From Setophaga petechia (taxonomy: Eukaryota > Chordata > Aves > Passeriformes > Parulidae): a stretch of DNA of 64,000 nt. The DNA is taken from the NCBI GenBank assembly GCA_024362935.1, contig JANCRA010000009.1, forward strand, positions 15,073,572 to 15,137,571. Direction: 5' to 3'. Below, piece after piece: positions 24,132-36,870 of the stretch (position 1 is its first letter; every line of letters begins with the position of its first letter). The translations under genes and the position numbers were made by a program. The notes under the pieces were generated by a model. It had not been told where the DNA came from. It saw only the letters and a program-made list of their open reading frames with translations, and ran no database searches.

Positions 24132-24695
24132 TTAGTATGGGTTTAATGCCATATTAACAAGATATCCATCAGGAAAAAGCAATCCATCAGCATTTAAGAG
24201 ATTAAAGAATTCTAAGCAGTTTGTAAGTACTTCAGTACTTAAAATTAATTGCTGGACAGCCGAAGTAGTCCTTTGTATAATTTCTTTCACAGATGTAAGC
24301 ACAACAAAACAAGCATCTCCAGAGAGATGTGTAGCATAAGGCTGGGAACCCATCCCAAACTGGGCTGCCTCAGTGTGATTCTTTTCTCTTTTGCTTGTAT
24401 TACTGACCATTTCTGCCATACTTCCTGAGGTGATGATGCTGGGATGTTGTTTCTTTTCCATACATGCACTTAGATCCTGCAGCTTTTCAGCTGAGTGAAC
24501 AGTGAGTCGATGCCCATGTAGGAGGGGTTTCAGGTAATAGGAAAATAAATAAAATGTTTTAATTGCTGTACAGTCCATCAACTTTTCTGCCATACTTTTG
24601 ATCCTATGTCCTGTTCTGGAGAGGTGTCTATAAAGTGGTGCAGCATGAACCGAAATTGAGAAAATCCAGCAACAGCAATTTCTATGGACTATCTG
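24132..24695 (-). other. Unexplained open reading frame, 187 codons stop to stop (153 from first ATG)
   Basis: The minus strand stays open from the codon after TAG at 24,698-24,696 down to the stop at 24,134-24,132. The first ATG is at 24,593. The predicted 153-residue product has a mixed composition with charged and hydrophobic residues that would suit helices near its C terminus (VKEIIQRTT, then LILSTEVL). I do not recognise a family. There is no poly(A) run at its 3' side, no flanking repeats and no splice signals I trust. At this AT content such a frame should be rare by chance, so it may be a decayed retrocopy or an unannotated element. It could also be chance. Confidence 0.25.
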
Positions 24696-27600
24696 CTATT
24701 TCCACAAGGGCACTTGCCATGTCATGGCTACTACATCAGGATATTTTTGCTTGGTTTTAGGTGTGAAAGATGTGTGCAGTTGTTGCTTAGCATCTGAACA
24801 CTGACTTTTGGAGGGCTTCTGCCCAACCTCGCCAGCTAACTTTAGGTGATAGTGGCACAAACTGTTGCTTTCAGTACCTTGAGCAATATTGGAGCTGTAA
24901 TGATAATGGTTACTAGCTAAGTAAAAAAAGAAACAAGAGGAGAAAATGTATGTTTTTTAAACAAGCAACAGGAAAACCCTGTTCGGTGTTTCTATTGCGG
25001 GTAGCATGCAGGGAGGCTGGGGTGAAGACAGGAGCCCATAGGTATCACTCTGAGAAGAGGCACTAAATGTTCTGAAATGAACATGCCCTTTGACTAGAGT
25101 GTGTCTGCTGGAGTGTGGAAAGGGAAGGGGTTTAATGAATTGAAAGCAGAAGGTTGGAGAAGGGAAGGCAAAAAGCAGCTTGTGAAGAGTACATGTTGCT
25201 TAACTGTTAGAGCCACTTCATCAGCTAAGGAGAGAAGAGAGGTGAGGAGACAAGAGAAAAGTTGTCTCACCACTCCAGGTTGTAAGACCATAGCTGGGAT
25301 GCTTCTGGTCTTCCATCATGATTTGGAGGAGACATTAATAACATAGCTGACAAAATGAACATCTGGAATACTTCTTAAATATTTATTCCTCCTCGCATAT
25401 TGTTGCTGGTGCTAGTATTTGTCAAAATGATTCTTCTGTGCCGTAGCTCAGTGTGTATTTATTTATTGAATCAAAAAAGTGTCTTGCTGGCTTTCATTAG
25501 ATAAGACCCCCATTTTCACGACAAAAAATTGCAACTCAATTCTGATTAAGAGTATAATAACCAATTCTAATATTAATTGGTCCCAAAGAAAATTGTGGAT
25601 GTGTTACATTTTCCTGTATGTAAACCTTGTGTTTTCCCTCATCTGTCACCTACTAAATAATCAATGCTCATTCTCATATTCTATTTCTGCTAACTCATGA
25701 CAGCAATATTCATCTTATGACTTTGAAAACCATGAGGGAAGAACCATTCTGACAGCTTTAGTGTTTGTAGATAATTGAAGTAGGAGGAAGATTTGAAGGT
25801 GCAGCATTACATGGTGCTCTCTGCACTCTTGAATAAAGAATACTCACAGATGATTAGAAATGATCACCTAAACTGTTCAGTGTGTATGTAAGGATGTATA
25901 AAACAATCCTGGGGCTTATGATTATTTTTCTTAAAAGCCTGTTGGCTGCTTTGCAAGAGCTAAGTAAACTTGGAAAATGTCACCAGTTCTGTGCTGGAAA
26001 GCTAATATGGGAAAACTTTAGGAGAGCTTGGTCTTACAAATTTTGGTAATTATGTTGTCCTCTGGATGGCAAAGTGAGTTGCTGCAGCATGTTTTGACTT
26101 CTGTTCTTTTTAATAGGTATTCTGAGCTATGACAGTTCCTGAACCTCACTTTCATAGTTCAAATCATTCAAATGCTTAGCTAATGTTTAAAGGGGGGAAA
26201 AAGTACTGTTTACACTTAAACTCTACTTAAAGATACTGTTTTAACTGGCATTGTTTGTTTTTTAAATGACACAGGTGAAGCATGTTTCCCTTGGGTAACT
26301 ATTAACTGCCTGACAGCCTGAATTTGAATGATTCATGCTATGTAGCCAAACATTTCTTACTGTTTAACTTCATCCCATTATTGTGACTGTTCCTATTCTT
26401 AGCAATTATTTTACTTTATTTGTTCAGATGAGGAAATAATTCAAATGAAATAATCCCTAAGTTGAATCAGTGTTCCAGTTTCCACTGCTATTCACAATTT
26501 GGCAAAATGTTTGCCTTTTTGAATTTATTAAAGAAAAGTATTTAGCTCATAGACTTAAGTTTGTATTGTGCTTTAAACTTGTGTATGTCTGTTCAGATCT
26601 AATATCTGTTTTAGTGTTCAATTTCTGTTTCTACTGGATGACTAGCTGAGTGAGTTCTCATGCTCATAACTGATTAGGAATAAAAACCTTTTCCTGAAAT
26701 ATTCTGCTTCACCTCTATTTCCTGTTTCTGCTACTATTCTTACTAGCAAATTTACTTACCACTAAGTTATTTAAAAAGGTTGGAGGAAAGGCAAGAGTAC
26801 AGCTAAAATCAACCTTTTTCATTGGAAACAATTTTGTAGGAAAAATACTGCATGTCCTAACAAAAAACTTAGTAAGTTTCTCCTTCAAGTAGTGTTTACC
26901 CTAGTTGTTATTTTTAAAATTAACTTATTACCATTTTTCATTGTGAGCCTCGTATTTAGGTGACTAAAATCTTAGCGGTTCAGTTGATCCATCTCGTAAA
27001 ATGTAAGTGAAATTTTTCTCTTGAGCAATGGGGTGATAATACTCACAAACACTTCCAAATGGTATCAGTGCCTGTTTCTTCACCACTCTGCAGTATCTTG
27101 TCCAAATTGCTCCTGGTGTCTTCAGCTTCTGGGCAGGAGCAGCCAGCAGTGCTGTGTTTAGTGCTACACTTCCCAAACTGGAAAATAAACATTCCACAGA
27201 TACTGCACATGAGAAAAAAACTATACTGCTGGAATGTATGCTATTTTAGAAGAAAGATAAAACTGTGGTTTGGAATACCTTCTGTTCCATGAGAAATTCA
27301 TAGTACTGGTTTATTTTTCTTTCCACTAGTGTTAGTGTGTTAACCCCTGTCTTCTGGTCAAGTTCCAAATGGAACAATTACTTTCTTCTCACTGAAATTC
27401 CCCTGCTGCCTTTATTGAATATAATATTCTTCACTTCCTATGCAAAGCTGTTGAGGGTGATGGTGTGAATGCTAAAGGTCACCAGGTTTTAATTCAAAGG
27501 TCCTACAGGAAAGTTCTGCTTGTGAACCCACCTCTGACTATTTGCATCCCTTCATTTTAAGCTTCTGTTTTGTAGAAATGGTATTGGAAGTGTAAGTGTT

Positions 27601-27769
27601 ACCACTAATCTCTTTAAGCAAAATATGTAGGGTCTTATTTTGGGAGGGGAGGTGTTTGTTTGGTGTTTTTCTTATGTCTTTTTTATGGTTAGGGGGTGGT
27701 GCATGTTTTCCTCTGGGCATACCCAAGTTCCTCCAGTTTTCCAGTGCAAGTGTAAAGTAACTTTCTATC

Positions 27770-28340
27770 TTAGCTGACGGCAGAATGCTTGAACTCTTTC
27801 AAGGTGGCTTGTGTGGCACGCGTAATACATGGTCTCTGACACAGCGCACAGAAACATTCATTGGTGCATACACTTGTGTCTGGTAAGAACAGGTTTTCAG
27901 TATGATGAGGTGTGTAGGCTAGCTGCAGCTCACTGTCCTATCTCAAATAAAGCTTCTTCCCAAGCCAATGATGTCAGACACTCTGCTTCTCCATTAGGCT
28001 TCAGTAATGCCGGTTTTTTCCTGTTTAGGCAAGGCTTCAGTAATGCCAGTTTTTTCCTGTTTAGACATTCTGGCACAACTGAACACTTGACACAGTTGTC
28101 CTTATTTCTTATCACTTGTCTGTTGTGCCAAATTCCCTTTTCCTGAGTTCCTGGAGCAGTGCTGAGTGTTGCCTGCTAGGGAGTGACTGAATGTTTCCTC
28201 TTACAGAATTCCCTGCTGGTCCATAAGGCTGGATGGAGGCCAAGGGTCTGGTGCCTTTCTGCAACCTTGTGACTGGTTTGTAAAGGTTTCTGGCTGTGCA
28301 GAAAAGTTCCTTAATTCCTTGCTCACCAGGTTGCAATTGC
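27770..28340 (+). other. CpG-containing patch with polyadenylation-like motif; possible old LTR
   Basis: This stretch has several CpGs (ACGG, ACGCGT, AGCGCA, GCCGG), unlike its CpG-poor surroundings. It has AATAAA at 27,946-27,951 inside CAAATAAAGCTTCTTCC, a wording typical of LTR R regions, and a 36-bp tandem duplication after it. No TG...CA ends or target-site duplication could be fixed, so the LTR idea is speculative. Confidence 0.2.
27996..28067. repeat. Tandem duplication, two copies of 36 bp
   Basis: Copies at 27,996-28,031 and 28,032-28,067 differ at two of 36 positions. Because 36 is a multiple of three, a chance plus-strand open frame across it shows a repeated 12-residue unit (GFSNAGFFLFRQ, then GFSNASFFLFRH). 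Confidence 0.92.
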
Positions 28341-31300
28341 AAGGAAATAGTTTACATTTTCTGTTTCTTTTAATGGTTTGAAGATGTTACGAAGGACTAG
28401 GTAGCCTTATCTTGATGATTCTTACCGTTCTGTTCTTTCTTTAAATATCGGGTAGTTTTAAAGATCTCAAAACTTTTCCTAGGAGAGGATTTGAGCATTC
28501 TCCTTGCCTTTATTGAAATATTTATTTTTGTCTTGCAAGTTTAATATTTGAATTTCACTAAAACCCTGATGTATGGAGGTGCAGAAGACAAAGGCCTCTA
28601 AAGAATATGTGGTGCTGCATTGCATTCAGAAACAAGACTCAAACCAACTGTAATCTTACTCCTTTCATAAGATCCAACAGAGTCTCGTGCTCTATCCCAC
28701 AGGACCAGCTCAAATATTGTATTTTCCATTGTTAAAAGTACAGATATAAAATTACAGAGGCAGGAACACTCTGTTCTGCAAGCTTCTTAGTACTGCAGGG
28801 AATTACCTTCATGAGGGCTCTGGGCTTTAGGGCACTGTAGTAATATGTGGGACACTGAACTGGTAAAACAGCTCTGGTCAGAGTTTCCAAAAGTGCTTAG
28901 TGTTGATGGAAGCTGACTCTAGAGTGTGTCTAAGTTGAGGAGGTGCACAGCTGAATCCATACTAGATATTTGGAAAAATTTGACCTTACACTGAAAAGAA
29001 TGGCTAGGCTTAAATGTATTTCTCTGCTCTTCATATCCTTGAAGTCATGATAATAAAGCCAAAGTTACGCTTGAGGGAAACAGAGTAAACCTGATTTGAT
29101 TCAACAGGCTAGACTAGGAAGCAACCTCTTTAAGTTTGTTCACATGAGTAGAAAAATGAAGAGGCTCTTGCTCCAGTGGGCTATGCAGTTTTTAGCCTGC
29201 TTATGTGCTTGAAATGTGTAGATCTGTAGATCTTTAACTGTGTGAGTAAGTACTGCCATATACTGCAGGGCGAACAAGGCTTCCCAGTTGGAAGGCATTT
29301 AACAAAGTAGCCATGTTGGTGGTGTAATAGCTCTTTTGGGGCTTAGACTTTCCTTTGCACAGTTGCCCACAGACAGTGGAAAGAATTCTTTGCAGAATCC
29401 TCTGTGATTTACACTCTGTAAGGGATGCTCACCTGCTTATGCAGAGCAATACTAAACTTATCCTTTTAAAAAATAAAAATCTTATCTCTGTGCTAATAAT
29501 TCTCCTTAGTACTTGTAAGAAAAGGCAAGTGAGAAAATGTGTGAGGAATACCTGTACTTGCAGAGATATACTCGAGAACTTGAAAAAAACCTGTTTTTCT
29601 TATGTATCATAACTACTATTCAGCTTAAGGGCTCTGCATTTTGAACACCACTGGCAGGGTTAAAATGGTAAAGACTTCAATTCTGTATTCACCAGCAGGC
29701 CGTTCTTACGCTTTTTCTGAAAAAGGAGGTTTAAAAAGCTGCTTCCTATTCTGGGAAGGGTGCTTTGATATCTTGTTTTGGCGTGTGTGTTGAATGCCTT
29801 TTGCTTCTACTCTTTCAAACTTGCTTTGTCAATAGCGTCTAGAATAGATAACAGTGATAGACATTGAAAATTATGATCTCTTTTAAATCTTGCTCTTTCA
29901 TATCTCCCTTCTCTTGCTGTTTTCCATACCATGGCACACTTATACTTTTAAATTGCTCTTTCTCACAGGTCTTCTGTCTCATCTCACTTTGTATAAATGT
30001 GGTCTTTGTGCATTCCTAGGATTGTTTTATTTATGCTCTACATAAACACACAAATTCAAGTTCCTACAGGGAGCACTTTGATCAGAGCTTCTAAACCTGT
30101 GTAGGGTGTTATCTGTGGCTGTTTGCCAACATGTGGTCTTGAAGGAACTGTTACTTGTGGACCCTCATAGGGAGAACTAAGGAGTCCTAAAAAGAACCCA
30201 AAACATGAAATAATGTGTTGAGGTGCTGAAATGAAGATGAGCTATGAATTCGATAAAGCTGGGCTGAAGACATCTGTTTGAGAAGTGCTTGTCATCTTTC
30301 TGCAAAAGAGCTTCTTGTTTGAACGTGTTTGCTGAGCATTCAGAGGTTGCTGGCTGAAGTGATCCTGTTGAGTGGGGAGGCAGGATTTCATAGTCTCTGT
30401 GGAGGTTGAAAGGTCTTAAGAACTTCTCTGCAGCTCAAGTATGGCTGCTATGTTTGTCAAATCATTTGGTGTGGTTCACTCTTCTGAAATCTTTCCCTTG
30501 GCTTTAGTCTTTCTTCCGGGTGAAAAGTTAAGCTCAGAACTGTCTGTATGCAGGAGGTGAAAGGTAATTTTTGCATATGGTATATTCAGTGTCCAAGTCA
30601 GTGCCCAGTTTCCCCAAAACTTTCTATCTCTACATTCCTTGTCCTCCAAGTGAGGTGCTTCTGTATGCCTTGGTACTGGGTTGCACAGATAGTCATCATT
30701 TGAATGTAGTCTGCATAGTGTGATGGGTCTCTTGGAACAGTGGGGCAGTGATTTAGTCTGGAGATGGAATGACTCTGTACGCTACCATAGTGGTATCAGT
30801 GTGTCCAGGACTAGGTGATTACTAGTTGAGATCGCTGTCCACGGCTGTATGTGTGCATCTCTTGGCTCTGTTGAGGGTTGTTTGAGGGACTTTTGTGTGT
30901 TATTCTACAATCATCCAACAAGTGTCCATGAAACTGTCAAAACTAGCAACTAAATCATAATACCATCAGAGTTAATATAGCCATATTTTGAGACCTGATT
31001 TGGCTGTAATTTTTATAGATAGAAAGTAGCTGTACTGTGGGATTTTCTGCTGCTCACATTGGGTCTTTGAGTACTTTTGAGTACTGGTTGGTAATAGTGG
31101 GAGCAAGAACTGTGACTAAGTTAAACTTCAAATTGGGGATGACCTCCAGAGCAACAAGGAACTGCAGGATTGTTTTGCGACTTTGCAAGATGTTTTTTGC
31201 GGCTGAATTACTCTTGGTTAAGAAGTTCCAACTTCATCTTGGAAGGATAAAATCAAGCAACACTTGTAAGCAGGGTATCAGGCACGATTGCTTTTAACCC

Positions 31301-31769
31301 CTGGTGCTCGTGACTGTCCCTCCCCTGATGCTGGGTGGTTGACTTAGCTTTATTTTTTCAGTACAGCTGGTTTTAGGAATCTAAGGAAGAAATGTGTGCA
31401 AACTTTCTTCTTCATTGTTTCTCATGTCTGTTTCTTTTGATAACCAACATGTGTGGGCTGGAAATCTAAGCTGTTTGGGGATGTTTTGTTAGGGTAGACT
31501 TTTAAAAGCAACATAGAGCTGTGTTTTATTCTGCCCAAGTGTAAAAATCTAATGAATATTTTAACTTTAATTGCTGAGCTCAGGCGTTCTTAGTGCATTA
31601 ATGGGATTTGCTGGTTTTGTCTGACTAGTTGAATGGGTGTAGTAACTAGTGGGGTTTTAAGAAAAAAATGTCTGAGGAGCCCACTTCATGCTTGTTTGCA
31701 ACAATAGTTACTCTGGGAGACTGTTCTGCTGTACCTGGTGAGATAAAACCCTGTTCAACTGTTCTAATG

Positions 31770-31905
31770 GCAGGATTGCATCCAGATGGCTCTTGAAGAT
31801 CTGTCTCAGTGAGGGAGGCTCCACAACTTCTCTGGGCAGCCTCTTCCAGTGCTCTGTCCCTTGCACAGAGATGATACCTGTGGTACCTGCTGTCCTGCGT
31901 ACACC
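31770..31905 (-). mobile_element. CR1 LINE fragment
   Basis: The minus strand corresponds to the CR1 region just before the 3' end. On the plus strand the telling blocks are GCATCCAGATGGCTCTTGAA, GAGGGAGGCTCCACAACTTC and GGGCAGCCTCTTCCAGTGCT, then CTGTCCCTTGCACAGAGATG. It is truncated at both ends, with no 3' tail. Confidence 0.82.
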
Positions 31906-34900
31906 ACAGATACATAGTGACTTGCTGTCCTTTTATTGTGTGGTACTGCCACTAGTACTTTTTGCATTTTGATAAGTCAAAATTGTAGTGAAGCAATCTC
32001 AAACTACTGAATAGCTACTCTGAAAACTGTACACTGCCTTTGTGAAGGGTTCAGTACCTTGCTGTATGGCAGGCAACGCTTCTTTGAGAGATTTTCTCCA
32101 CCACAAGGTGACTTTTATTCACATTTGGAACTTAAGAGTTTGAAAATATCAAGTGCCTTCACATTAAGAGAGTAAATATTGTATGGCTATTTTAAAAGCA
32201 ATGACCACACATGGTTCTCTGGTCTTTAAGCTGATATATCTATACAAGTATATGCAAGGTTTTTGCAGGTTGTGTGAACAGGGAACTGCCGGTATCTTTT
32301 GTTCCTGTGATTTTTCTTTGTGGGTTTTTTTTAGTGGTGTGCTTAACATGAAGATCAATATGGACAGAACACAGGCATCTCATTAGGGCTGGCATACCTC
32401 ACAGAAGCAGGGCATGTCCCAGTGGAGGCTGTTGGACCCAGCAGCTGCTATGCAGTGCAGTGCTGTGAGTGTGCTGTGCTTGTGGAGCTCCTGGACTGTG
32501 AGAAAATGTGTGCTTGGAGAAGATGAATCCCATCTCTGCCTCTCTGCACAGTTTCGAATGTGTAATGAGTTGTTTTGAGAAACTATATGAATCTTCATGT
32601 TGTGGATTGTGATCAGCCATCAGAGTACTCCCTGCAGAGAGCAGGCTGCTTAATTTAGTTCATGTCCATGGCTGGGGAGGAATTGACTTTCAGGTACTGT
32701 ATGTGCTGCTTGGGCGTCAGTGCCCACTCTCACCTAATGGCTCTTTACCTCAGCTTTTTGTTTTTTAGGTAACATAATGTCCTGGTGGGACTGGAGAGTG
32801 TGGACTATCTCTGCCTAAGGTGATAATCTAAAGTAAAATAAAGGGTGAAGGTGGGGGTTGATTTTGTAAATAGCAAGCATTGTTTGGCCGCCTTTTAAAT
32901 GTATCACAGTTGTTGTAGCCCTCCCCAAAGCAAGCTCTGCACCTGATTCTATTTGAAAATAGAAAAGTGAAGAACTGCTTAAACATTACTTGATTTTTAA
33001 AGAATAAACCTGATCTAGTTACTGCTGGTATTATTGAGTTATTTTTTTGCTTTTCAAAAAAACCTGATGTTTGATGTAGGCAAAAAGTGCTCTGAACCTA
33101 ATCTATGGTATGGTTAGTGGGGTATCTGCCTGCCTCAACTGTGAAAATCTTTGGATCAAAGGAGAGCTGGCACTTAACTATATTTTCTTCCTCAACTACT
33201 ACTTTCAAATTGTTGGTTTAAAACAAATATGTTTACCTCAAATTGCAGATAATAAAAATATTCACATTACAATCCGAAGAACTACATGCAAAATAGACTT
33301 GAGTCTGATTTAAATGTCAGAAATAAAAAAATGGTGAGTTAAAGCTTCAACTCTGCCCACAATGCAAACTTTTGGAGATCCTTTCACTGCTCAAGAGGAG
33401 TGCTTTGATTCAATAATGCAGTCCTAGTGTTAGTTTTTCTGGTTGTAGTTTCTTCTTTTATCTCCAAATAACAATTGGTGGGAGTAGGGAGAGGATAATA
33501 TAGAAATGTCCAAGTCCAAAAAACAGATGGCAACAGCTTCTTTAGAGCTTTTGTGCTTTATTAAATTAATAAGCATTTAGGGACCTTTTAAAAGCATGTG
33601 TCCTGGACCCAGTACCATATCCGTAGTCCTTAGAGCTTAATACTAATGTTTTGTTACGGTTGGGATCTATTACAGGATATAAAAAGCTCCACTGATTTAG
33701 AGCTCTGTTTTAATGGTATTTGTGCCTCTTATCAAAGGTTGGCTCCTCATGTGCAGTTCATGGCTCTAGTGAGAGGGGAAGAGGTGTTCCAGGAGTTCTG
33801 GCTTTTTTTGCAGGCATCCCTTGGGGTAAAGCCAGTGCTTGGTCTCTGCAGTTCTTTGCTTAGAGATGGGTTGTGTGAAGGACCCCAAGTGGTACAAGGG
33901 GTCAGACTTGTTGCTCTTTCAGAGACTGGCAGCTTGGAAGAGGCATATTTTAAAGTATGTAAAGCATAGTAACAATTTCTGTACTTTGGCACACTAGAAT
34001 CACAATGTAGTTTGTGAAAACAGGAAAGAATTGAGCATTTTGTCTCAGTCCCAGGTGTGCCATGGTATAATGTGGGCAGGTCTGACATTTCAATGTTCTC
34101 CACAGCAGTGCAATTTTTTCTGGGCCCTCTTAACTTACAGAGAGTTGCAGAGAGCCTGGAGAGCTTTGCTGAAGAAATACAAACTGCTGTGAGAGTGGAC
34201 AGTGCAAGGGGGGAAAGGGATTCCTTCAGCTGGCCTGGGAGACTTTACTCAGTTTTGTTGCTGTTCTAAATCCATTTCATTAATGTGTCACACATGATTC
34301 CTCTGTACAATTTTGCCTGTGTTTTTGTGTTCAAAGAACAGAGGTGTTTTTATTGTGGGATTCTGGCATGGGTTCTCAGGCTGTGCTGATATTTTAATTT
34401 CTGCAGCCATTTTATACAAACACAGCGGTGTAATAGGATGACAGCATCCAGATGTTACAAACTGCATCTTTCACAATAATATCCTTTTTTAATCTGATTT
34501 TTCTCTTCTAAAATCACTGTTTGCATTCCTTTTTCCTCATATGCCTTCCACCTTCTTCACAGTGGGCCTTCAGTTCATTTTTGGATTTTAGTCTTGAAAA
34601 CCAGGCTGACAGGCTGATCTGTGATGATGTTGCCAGTTGGTTATGTCTAGGGGAAAATTAATTTTTTTTTCTTTTATTGGATATGTGCCATAAAACCCAA
34701 TATTTTACAAGATGGTAGAGAGCAGGAACAGTGGTGGCAGTGGCAATTTAGCTGAAGGTGCAGCAAGCAAGCCCAGCTCATGTTCAGTATTCACACTCCA
34801 AGTCCAGAATGGGAGGGTTGGAAAGAATTTTGGTTTTGGCCTGAGAACAAGAAAAGGATTAAAACCGCTAAACTTAGAATAAGTTGTTGTGGTTTTTTTT

Positions 34901-36760
34901 CTGAGAAGAAGAAGGAACTGAGTGGAGAATGGAGTATAGTGTGGTGTTTTATGTGGTGATGACTGAAAAGCATAAAAAGACTTTCTTCTATTGTCAGTTC
35001 TAATTGGAGGCTAGTAATTAGCAAGAGGAAAGAAGCCTAGGAAAGGAAAGACAAATGGGGAATTTTGTTGAATGGGAAGCTGCTGAACAAAAGAGGATTT
35101 TTATTCATCTGTATTCTAGTGGTTTTAAAGAAACCTACAAACTGCATACAAACTATTGAGAATTCTTTTCTCAACTCTTTTAAGTGTAAGGAGGGGAGAA
35201 AATAAGAAGAGATATGAGTGCTAAGAAATTCTTTTTAGTGAAGATGGTAGGATGGTTTGTTAGGAATTCCTATACTGTGAGCTTTTGTCTTACTGTTCAT
35301 GCAGTAGGGACAGTGATGTGAATAAATATTTTACCTGGGGTTCTTTAGCAATGAAACCAGAGCCTGGGACCACATCTTCTGGTGAAGATATCTCATTCCT
35401 GGTTATGAGAAGATCCTGTTGGAATGTTAAACATGAAGTGCCAACAACAAAAAGGCTGTTATATGCATTATATAGTGTAATGTGTTATAGGCACATGAAT
35501 CATATGGATTTCACTCTTTAGGGTAATAGAATTGTCATGTCTCTTCCAATTTAACACAAACACGCAAAAGTGGAGTCTGCAAGTGGCTTAGTGAGACCTC
35601 AATTGGAAAAAGCATCTCAGCAATGTTATGGAAGTCAAGTTGTAATGCTGAAGTTGCAGAAGCTCAGATACAGAGGCAAAAATGCTGTCTCTGGCTAAAC
35701 ATAGCTGAGAATCTATTTCAGCTTCTTGCCTTTCCCATTCTAAGGACTTTACAAGGAGCAGTAAAAGTAACTGGATGGCTCTGTGTCTGTGGTGCTTGTC
35801 TCAGAAGTCTGATTTGTGCTACCAATTTGCTGTGGTGACTTGAGACCCCTGGCCTTCCTCAGCTCAATGCAAAATCAGGGGGTGTGATGATGCCTGTTCC
35901 TGCAGGCTGTGCCCAGTGAGAGGCTGTATGAATATCTTGTTTGTTCCAGAATAGCTTCAAGGAATAGATTAGTTCTGCAGATATGTGGGTGGGAATCTGT
36001 TTCACAATAATGGTGAAAGGACATCTATAAATGAGGAGTAACTTTGTTTTTAAATATAAAGGGATTAGCAACCTAATTTACAAAATTAGCAAGAGGGTTT
36101 TGAAAGGCTGATGATGGCAACAGATAGGATAAAGAAATGTAGCAATATCTTAAAGTACAAGAGCAAGCTGTTTTTTGGCTCTGAAATTAGTAAAATATCT
36201 AGCTGGCTTAGGTGCTGAAAGTAGTTGAGCTGCAGCTGCCACCAGCTTCTTCAACAGGATGAACTGCATAGTGTGAAGTCTAGGCTTCTCCAGCCAGGCT
36301 GTGAGTATGTGCTTGCCAGCATCCTCTGCAAAGGAATTGGCTGTCTGTATGTATGTTGACAGTAAGAGTCCTTGGTGTTAATTCTGCATCCATCCTGACA
36401 TTTTATTAACACCAGCACTGGAAGGTACATCTCGAGTAGACTTGAAACTAATAGATCTGTGACAGATGAACTGCTGGTATGAGTAAATGAAAAAGCATAC
36501 TCCTTCTAAAAAATTCAAATTACATTATTTTGCAGGTTGAGAAGTATACTGCATGTGCAAATACTTCAGGCAAGCCATTTGGAAGCATTTCCTTGTAAAA
36601 CTTGGTAAAAAACCCCAACTTTATTGGCCTAAATATTGCATGGACTAGAAATTTGCTGAGGGACTTAAAGCAAAAATAGTAGATGTGGCAGTAATTTGAG
36701 CTACAGGGCAGAGAACTGTGCTTGCAGGATGAATACCAAGCTCAGATTAAGTGTCTTACT
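31906..36760. other. Intron sequence, no gene seen
   Basis: Unique sequence. Open frames of up to 118 codons occur on both strands at 33.6-34.1 kb and overlap each other, as chance frames do. None is recognisable. Confidence 0.55.
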
Positions 36761-36870
36761 AATGATTTAAAGGAGGAGGTGAAACAGCTCATCAGTTAAA
36801 TTCAGAATATGATACTAAATGGGGATTTTTTGCAAGCTCAGATAGAATTTAAAAGAAGTACTAAGTATGG
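36761..36870 (+). mobile_element. Possible ancient CR1 relic
   Basis: AATGATTTAAAGGAGGAGGT followed by ATGATACTAAATGGGGAT lines up with the CR1 ORF2 segment that encodes the FADDTKLGG-like motif. The match is short and diverged, and its ends are uncertain. Confidence 0.4.

Larger units (their letters stand above)
22151..31769. other. Intron sequence with one unexplained long open frame
   Basis: Nearly 10 kb of mostly unique sequence. It includes the 187-codon minus-strand open frame (24,132-24,695), AT-rich sequence near 23.9 kb, and the 27.8-28.3 kb patch with a 36-bp tandem duplication. No exon, RNA gene or further CR1 was recognised. Confidence 0.5.
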
